A stretch of DNA of 5,928 bases from an uncultured Clostridia bacterium. GTDB lineage: Bacteria > Bacillota > Clostridia > Christensenellales > UBA3700. Below are positions 1 to 4,440 of this stretch, piece by piece. The DNA lies in NCBI GenBank assembly GCA_946623205.1, contig CAMOQV010000076.1, positions 1-5,928 on the forward strand. The letters run 5' to 3'. The number at the start of each line of letters is the position of its first letter. Position 1 is the stretch's first letter. The notes under the pieces are model-generated. The model saw only the letters and a program-made list of their open reading frames with translations, ran no database searches and had not been told where the DNA came from. The position numbers were made by a program, and so were the translations under genes.

Positions 1-1
1 A

Positions 2-64
2 ACTGGAATTTACTTTTACAAAATTTTGAAAACTGGAACTTAATACTGGAATTTACTTTTACAA
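2..64. repeat. Duplicated 20-bp element plus a third partial copy
   Basis: The 20-mer ACTGGAATTTACTTTTACAA occurs exactly at 2-21 and again at 45-64. A partial copy, ACTGGAACTTA, lies between them at 32-42 and matches the first 11 bases of the unit at 10 positions. The starts are 30 and 13 bp apart, so this is not a regular tandem array. It begins at the window edge, so more copies may lie upstream. It sits 34 bp upstream of the operon -35 box, so it could be a set of regulator sites. It could equally be a decayed end of a longer repeat belonging to the upstream neighbour. No coding potential was seen here. Confidence 0.85.
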
Positions 65-97
65 GTTACTAATATTATGTTCATTGATTGTTGTTTA

Positions 98-126
98 TTG
101 TAAGTTGCGCGCGTGTGTGTTATAAT
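98..126 (+). promoter_or_regulatory. Promoter of the two-gene surface operon
   Basis: A perfect -10 box TATAAT lies at 121-126, with TG at 118-119 giving an extended -10 (TGTTATAAT). A -35-like TTGTAA (4 of 6 to consensus) lies at 98-103, leaving an ideal 17-bp spacer. The spacer is unusual: 106-120 is an uninterrupted pyrimidine/purine alternation made of GC then GT steps. The expected transcription start is near 132-133, which leaves a leader of only about 12 nt before the ATG at 145. The promoter is a prediction from motifs. Confidence 0.7.
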
Positions 127-133
127 GGGCAAT

Positions 134-138
134 AAAGG
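134..138 (+). promoter_or_regulatory. Ribosome binding site of gene 1
   Basis: AAAGG lies 6 nt before the ATG at 145, a weak but well-placed Shine-Dalgarno. With the predicted transcription start near 132-133, it would sit at the extreme 5' end of the message. Confidence 0.5.
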
Positions 139-144
139 TATATT

Positions 145-1887
145 ATGGAAGAAGATATCAAGATTGATAATGTAGAAATAGAAAAAATCGAAGACAAAGT
201 CGAAGAAAAAGCTGAGGCGCCTCAAGAGGAGCTTAAGTTTGATTATAACGACCCAGCATATAAAAAGAACAAAAAAAGAGCTTCATTAATTGCTGTAGCT
301 ATTGTTGTTGGCTTAATTTTAATGTTCGGCATCGTTCTTTGGGTTTGGTTCTTCATTGTTAATTATCCAATAATTACTATTACTCATAAAAATATCGATG
401 ATTTAAAAATCGAATATACTTTAGATGAATCTGGAGAGTTTTTAAAAGATATAAATTATGAAGCATATCTAGATTATTCTCCATCTATTTTTGATGGTCT
501 TTTCTCAAAGAAAATATATTTAAGTGAAAAGGGAGTATCAAGTGAAAATACAGCAGCTCAAAATACTGCAATTATTCAAGGTATCATTGATGCTATAGAT
601 TCAAGTACAGTTATTTATGTTGATGGTAACTATAAGATTATTTCTTTGGAGTTAAAGAGTAAAACAACTATTATCATTGATGAAGATTGTTCTTTAATTG
701 GTCCTACATACGATGATGGCCAATCAATTAGTTCAGTTTTATGGGCTAAAGATGCAAAGAACATTTCAATCTACGGACCTGGTACGGTTGTTGGTAGTGG
801 CACATCATATACAAATGAATCAGAAAATCCAACAGTTTTTGAACCTCTTGAACAATTCAATGTAAGAGATAGAGTTTTGGAAGCAAGAGATAGAATTCGT
901 CCAGCAAAAGATAAAAACGCCGTTCGTCCACATATCATATATTTAGATAATTGTTCAGACGTTAAAATCCAAAATGTTAGATTGTACGATTCTGCTTTTT
1001 GGACTTTGAAAGTTATAGATTCAAACAACATAAATATTAAAGATGTTGTTATAGATAATAATGTTCACGTTGCAAACGCAGATGGAATAGATATCGTATC
1101 TTCTCAAAAAGTAAAGGTTTCTCATTGCTTTATAGCAACAGCCGATGATGGTATTTGTATTAAAGCTTTTGGAAATGAAAACGTTGATGATGTAGACATA
1201 GATAGATGTTCTGTTATGTCTATGGCAAACAATGTTAAAATCGGAACAGAAACATCAAAAGATGTAGAAAGAGTAGATATTACAAATTGCTATTTCTTTA
1301 TGCCAACGAATGTAGTTGGTGGATATGCAGGAATTGCGGTTGAAAGCGCAGACGGATCTAATGTAAGAAGAGTTTATGTAGATAATATCTATATGAAAGG
1401 TATCTCAGCTCCAGCCTTGATTTGGTTAGGGGATAGACTAGATAGAAAGAATGGGAGCGATGGAAAAACTGTTGGCTCAATAGAAGGTGTTACAATATCT
1501 AACATCACAGCAATCGATGCAGAATTAGCATCTGCAGTTACTGGATGTGTAAGAGGAAGTAAAACTTATTATGTAAAAAAAGTTGAGATTGCTAATTTCA
1601 ACATAACATATAGAAATACAGGTGAAAAGTTGGATGTAGGTAAGCCAGATCATGAAGATTCAATGAGTGGTTATCCAGAAATAACAAGAATTTTGCATAC
1701 ATACTTCGTTTCACATGAATCAAGTGTTTATAAAGACATGCCAGTATATGGACTATTTGCTAGACACGTAGATGGATTAAAAGTATATAATTTAAACGTT
1801 CAATCAAGAAGTTGTAATACTTTGCCAAGAGATAATATAACCCAAGCAAAGGATAGATATGATGTATTAAACGTATCTGTAAATTAA
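145..1887 (+). CDS. Membrane-anchored GH28-like right-handed beta-helix protein
   Basis: This 580-residue protein is probably an extracellular, membrane-tethered glycan-binding or glycan-cleaving protein. Residues 1-39 are an acidic, Glu/Asp-rich cytoplasmic tail. A KKNKKR cluster (40-45) precedes one hydrophobic helix (about 46-73), giving an N-in, C-out signal-anchor topology. From about residue 150 the protein shows short beta-strand coils typical of the pectate-lyase/polygalacturonase solenoid. In the core, NADGID (311-316) matches the GH28 NTDG.D motif and ADDGICIKA (333-341) matches the DD motif, so the three acidic residues D313, D334 and D335 are present. The GH28 GHG motif aligns with ANN (361-363, followed by VKIGTET), and the RIK motif with AVE (398-400). 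The later IWLGDR and SIEGVTISNITA segments resemble bacterial GH28-like enzymes. Substrate is unknown, and altered or lost catalysis is possible. The ATG follows an AAAGG site and a promoter. It is the first gene of an operon with the LRR gene 11 bp downstream. Confidence 0.8.
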   Translation: MEEDIKIDNVEIEKIEDKVEEKAEAPQEELKFDYNDPAYKKNKKRASLIAVAIVVGLILMFGIVLWVWFFIVNYPIITITHKNIDDLKIEYTLDESGEFLKDINYEAYLDYSPSIFDGLFSKKIYLSEKGVSSENTAAQNTAIIQGIIDAIDSSTVIYVDGNYKIISLELKSKTTIIIDEDCSLIGPTYDDGQSISSVLWAKDAKNISIYGPGTVVGSGTSYTNESENPTVFEPLEQFNVRDRVLEARDRIRPAKDKNAVRPHIIYLDNCSDVKIQNVRLYDSAFWTLKVIDSNNINIKDVVIDNNVHVANADGIDIVSSQKVKVSHCFIATADDGICIKAFGNENVDDVDIDRCSVMSMANNVKIGTETSKDVERVDITNCYFFMPTNVVGGYAGIAVESADGSNVRRVYVDNIYMKGISAPALIWLGDRLDRKNGSDGKTVGSIEGVTISNITAIDAELASAVTGCVRGSKTYYVKKVEIANFNITYRNTGEKLDVGKPDHEDSMSGYPEITRILHTYFVSHESSVYKDMPVYGLFARHVDGLKVYNLNVQSRSCNTLPRDNITQAKDRYDVLNVSVN

Positions 1888-1892
1888 AGAGG
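1888..1892 (+). promoter_or_regulatory. Ribosome binding site of the LRR gene
   Basis: AGAGG (in AGAGGAAG) starts immediately after the TAA of gene 1 and ends 6 nt before the ATG at 1899. With only 11 bp between the genes and no room for a promoter, the two are very likely co-transcribed and possibly translationally coupled. Confidence 0.75.
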
Positions 1893-1898
1893 AAGAAT

Positions 1899-3650
1899 AT
1901 GAAGAAGTACAGTAAATTAATAGCTTTAGCAACAATAATTGTATTAGCGGTTGGTATAACTGTTTTAGTTGTTGCATTGAATTCTATTCAAAAGGATGCT
2001 GAGTTTGCACTTGGTGATTACACAGTAGTTGCACAAGGCGCAGGCGTTGCTATCGTTAATTACACAGGAGATGAAACTGCAGTAACTATTCCAAGTACAA
2101 TTGATAAAAAGAAGATAGTTGCTATAAAAGCAGAAGCATTTAAGGGTACAAAAGTTGTTTCTGTAAAGTTTGAAAATGGATCTATTGATTTAGAAGATAG
2201 TGTATTTAATGGAAATACAACAATTCAAGAAGTTACACTTCCTCAAAATATTACATATGTTCCAAAGAACTGTTTTATGAACTGTACTGCATTAGTAAAA
2301 GTTACAATGCCAGATACAATTACATATATTGGTGAATTTGCTTTCTATGGTTGTACAAACCTTACAAAGCTACCAAGTGATGTTGAACTAGATGGACTTT
2401 TAGCTTTACCAAAATCTCTAAAAGAAGTTTGCAATAATGCATTCTATGAATGTAAAGAAATTGAAACAGTTAAGGTTTCAGATAAGTTAGAAAGAATTGG
2501 AGACAATGCTTTTAGAAGCAGTGGTATTAGTAAGCTTGAATTGTATGATAGCGAAACAAGATTCGCTATTAAAGAACTTGGAAAGAATGCTTTCTATAAC
2601 ACAATATTGAAATCTGATTCAACAAGCAATATATTAGATTTCCCAGCTCTACAAACAATTGGGGATTATGCATTTGGTTCAATTTCAAGCAACTTTAAGA
2701 CATTCAAGATTTCTCCTACAGTTACAACTGTTGGTGAATATGCATTTGCTAAAACATCTTCTTTAGAATCTATAACTTTCGAAAAGGAAGAAGGTGAGCA
2801 ATTAGATATTGCAGTTGGTAAATATGCGTTCTCAGATTGTACTGCTTTAACAAAAGTAGAATTTAATAGAGACATTAATAAAATCCCAGAAGGTATGTTT
2901 ATGGGATGTATTAACCTTCTAAAGACAAATGATTTAGTTTTATCTGAAAATGTTGACGAAATAGGCGATGGAGCATTTGCTTTATTTGTAGGATCTGGTA
3001 CAAAAAACTGCAATAGATTAATTAAGTTTAAATATACAGATGCTCAAGGCGAAGTTTCATCCGTTCCATATAATGAAACATTTAGAATTACTCAACTTCA
3101 ATTGTTTAAAACATCATCAAAGAGTGAATGTGTACACTTTGTTTTAACAGATTATAATATTACAGAATTGTATGCATACGTTGGTCTATATGATACAAAT
3201 TCTAATTGGACATATGATGGAGATCCAGACGCTTCTGCATTCAAATTCTTAATCGCAGATGGATTTGTTCCTGGCACAACAGATGTAAAGCACTTTGATA
3301 CATTGAATATTATTCATTCAAAGGCATTTGCTGGTGCACTATTTGATAAGCTTTGCTTACAAGGAAAGACTTGCGTAATTCAAAAGGAAGCTTTCTATAA
3401 ATCAGCAATTGATACATTCTATATTGATAGCTCTTGTATGAATTATACTTGCTCAATTAACGTAGATGCTTTTGATAATATGAATACAGATATTGATACA
3501 AAAGAAAAAGAAAGTGGAAGTTACGTAGTTAACTTCTTTGTAAAAGGTGCTCCAGAGAGAGATAAATTCGAAAATAGCGATATTAAAAAGCAATTATTAG
3601 CTATTCGTGAAGATTTCGGAGATTTAACAGGTGATGAGTGGCCTAGATAA
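1899..3650 (+). CDS. Membrane-anchored BspA-type leucine-rich-repeat protein
   Basis: This 583-residue protein is a surface LRR solenoid of the LRR_5/BspA type, a class known from Bacteroides, Treponema and gut Firmicutes and often involved in adhesion or ligand binding. Residues 1-6 (MKKYSK) and a hydrophobic helix (about 7-27) form a signal peptide or, more likely, an uncleaved anchor. There is no lipobox Cys. Residues about 38-75 look like the usual N-terminal cap (LGDYTVVAQ...VAIVNYTGDE...VTIPSTI). Fifteen xF-type repeat landmarks follow, such as FAFYGCT, NAFYECK, YAFSDCT and EAFYKSA, from A80-F81 to A524-F525. Twelve fall before residue 361 and three after residue 475, with a roughly 115-residue divergent stretch between them. 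The last ~48 residues are charged and lack LPXTG or other sorting signals. It follows the GH28-like gene in the same operon, and its 3' end overlaps the convergent SDR gene by 8 bp. The ligand is unknown. Confidence 0.85.
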   Translation: MKKYSKLIALATIIVLAVGITVLVVALNSIQKDAEFALGDYTVVAQGAGVAIVNYTGDETAVTIPSTIDKKKIVAIKAEAFKGTKVVSVKFENGSIDLEDSVFNGNTTIQEVTLPQNITYVPKNCFMNCTALVKVTMPDTITYIGEFAFYGCTNLTKLPSDVELDGLLALPKSLKEVCNNAFYECKEIETVKVSDKLERIGDNAFRSSGISKLELYDSETRFAIKELGKNAFYNTILKSDSTSNILDFPALQTIGDYAFGSISSNFKTFKISPTVTTVGEYAFAKTSSLESITFEKEEGEQLDIAVGKYAFSDCTALTKVEFNRDINKIPEGMFMGCINLLKTNDLVLSENVDEIGDGAFALFVGSGTKNCNRLIKFKYTDAQGEVSSVPYNETFRITQLQLFKTSSKSECVHFVLTDYNITELYAYVGLYDTNSNWTYDGDPDASAFKFLIADGFVPGTTDVKHFDTLNIIHSKAFAGALFDKLCLQGKTCVIQKEAFYKSAIDTFYIDSSCMNYTCSINVDAFDNMNTDIDTKEKESGSYVVNFFVKGAPERDKFENSDIKKQLLAIREDFGDLTGDEWPR

Positions 3651-4362
3651 CAAAACCACCATTAATTGAAATAACTTGGCCGTTTATGAAACTTGCGTCA
3701 TCAGATGCGATAAAGTAAGCGGCCTTTGCTATATCTTGAGGTACCCCAATTCTAGAAGCTGGGGTATTTTCTATTAAAGAAGCAATATCTTCTTTAGATA
3801 AATCTTTATTCATATCTGTATCAATAACGCCAGGACTTATGGTATTAACAGTAATACCGTTATAGCCAAGTTCTTTTGCAAGAGCTTTAGTAAATGCAAT
3901 AACTCCACCTTTTGATGCAGAATATACGCTTTCTAAACATGCACCAACTTCTCCCCAAATAGAAGAGATATTGATGATTCTGCCATAATGGTTTAATAGC
4001 ATATTTTCACTTACTGCTTTGCAAGCATATATTGTTCCTAGAAGGTTAGTGTTAATTACATCATTGATTTCGTCAATTGGCGCATCGATAATTAAATTCT
4101 TTTTAGATATACCAGAAGATACAATAGCTACATCAATTGAACCACGTAAAGTAACTACCTTATCTACAAGAGATTTTACTTCATCGTAATTTGAGATGTC
4201 TGCTTTTATGGCAATGGCATTTTTTAATTCTTGTTGAAGCTCCTCAGCGGCCGATTTAGATGTATTGTAATTGATTACAACAAAATATCCGCCCTTAGCA
4301 AACTCTCTTGCTATTTGCGCTCCTATGCCTTTAGATCCACCAAATATAATTGCAGTCTTCAT
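3643..4362 (-). CDS. SDR-family NAD(P)-dependent reductase, likely EF-P 5-aminopentanone reductase (YmfI-like)
   Basis: This is a classical short-chain dehydrogenase of 239 residues, the usual length for FabG-like enzymes. The nucleotide-binding loop is GGSKGIG (8-14), D55 lies in KADIS, and the active site is N106, S134, Y147 and K151 (ISSIWG...YSASK). The C-terminal half has SPGVIDTDMN, TPASRIGVPQD and a final INGGFVI. The SSIWG, GVIDTDMN and GFVI combination resembles, from memory of the family, clostridial EF-P 5-aminopentanone reductases. These finish the 5-aminopentanol modification of elongation factor P. A FabG-type 3-oxoacyl-ACP reductase is the alternative. Two core motifs deviate: Phe replaces Thr before the glycine loop (IIFGGS), and VSSG (81-84) replaces NNAG. 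I chose the ATG at 4362, which starts MKTAIIFGG directly at the first beta strand. The ATG at 4437 would add 25 atypical residues and lie upstream of the predicted promoter. It is transcribed divergently from the helicase and ends inside the LRR gene. Confidence 0.85.
   Translation of the reverse strand: MKTAIIFGGSKGIGAQIAREFAKGGYFVVINYNTSKSAAEELQQELKNAIAIKADISNYDEVKSLVDKVVTLRGSIDVAIVSSGISKKNLIIDAPIDEINDVINTNLLGTIYACKAVSENMLLNHYGRIINISSIWGEVGACLESVYSASKGGVIAFTKALAKELGYNGITVNTISPGVIDTDMNKDLSKEDIASLIENTPASRIGVPQDIAKAAYFIASDDASFINGQVISINGGFVI
3742..3770 (+). terminator. Possible rho-independent terminator for the LRR operon, inside the SDR gene
   Basis: On the + strand, TACCCCA (3742-3748) pairs perfectly with TGGGGTA (3760-3766), and TTTT follows at 3767-3770. 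The 11-nt loop contains the palindrome TTCTAGAA. The stem is GC-rich against an AT-rich background and lies about 90 bp after the LRR stop codon. The T-tract is short and no T-tract follows on the - strand, so it would act only on + strand transcripts. The same bases encode SDR residues 199-207, so the hairpin could be a by-product of codon content. Confidence 0.4.
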
Positions 4363-4372
4363 CTTATGTTCT

Positions 4373-4401
4373 ATTATATCTAACAAAAATGAATTAGAAA
4401 A
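4373..4401 (-). promoter_or_regulatory. Promoter of the SDR gene
   Basis: Reading the - strand, TATAAT occupies 4378-4373, just 10 nt before the ATG at 4362. The best -35 at 17-bp spacing is TTTTCT (4401-4396), a poor match. The start of transcription is expected near 4366, leaving a leader of about 4 nt and no Shine-Dalgarno, so the message would be essentially leaderless. This promoter position supports the ATG at 4362 rather than the one at 4437. Confidence 0.5.
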
Positions 4402-4404
4402 GAT

Positions 4405-4433
4405 TTTATAAATACTTTTCGATATGTTATAAT
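4405..4433 (+). promoter_or_regulatory. Promoter of the DEAD-box helicase gene
   Basis: TATAAT lies at 4428-4433 with TG at 4425-4426. This forms the same 9-mer TGTTATAAT as the operon promoter at 118-126. TTTATA (4405-4410) matches the -35 consensus at 4 of 6 positions with a 17-bp spacer. The -10 box ends only 7 nt before the helicase ATG, so transcription should begin at about 4440-4441, on or next to the start codon. No Shine-Dalgarno sequence precedes the ATG. Confidence 0.65.
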
Positions 4434-4440
4434 CCATAGC

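Noticed and set aside
2..64. CRISPR array start
   Set aside because: Copy starts are irregular (30 and 13 bp apart), the middle copy is partial, and there are no spacer-like unique segments of constant length.
40..225. Small - strand 61-residue ORF across the operon promoter
   Set aside because: It is Phe/Tyr-rich because it is antisense to acidic Glu/Asp codons, it overlaps the promoter, and it has no homologous features.
771..1031. Antisense 86-codon reading frame within the beta-helix gene
   Set aside because: It is a shadow of a clearly coding + strand frame, with no promoter, ribosome binding site or recognisable domain.
1899..1990. Lipoprotein signal on the LRR protein
   Set aside because: There is no Cys at the end of the hydrophobic segment, so no lipobox; an uncleaved anchor or ordinary signal peptide fits better.
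2666..3013. Antisense 115-codon reading frame within the LRR gene
   Set aside because: Repeat-derived composition of the sense LRR codons explains the open frame; no independent gene signals were seen.
4363..4437. Upstream ATG at 4437 as the start of the SDR gene
   Set aside because: It would add 25 residues before the first beta strand, unlike family members, and it lies upstream of the TATAAT at 4378-4373 that best explains transcription.
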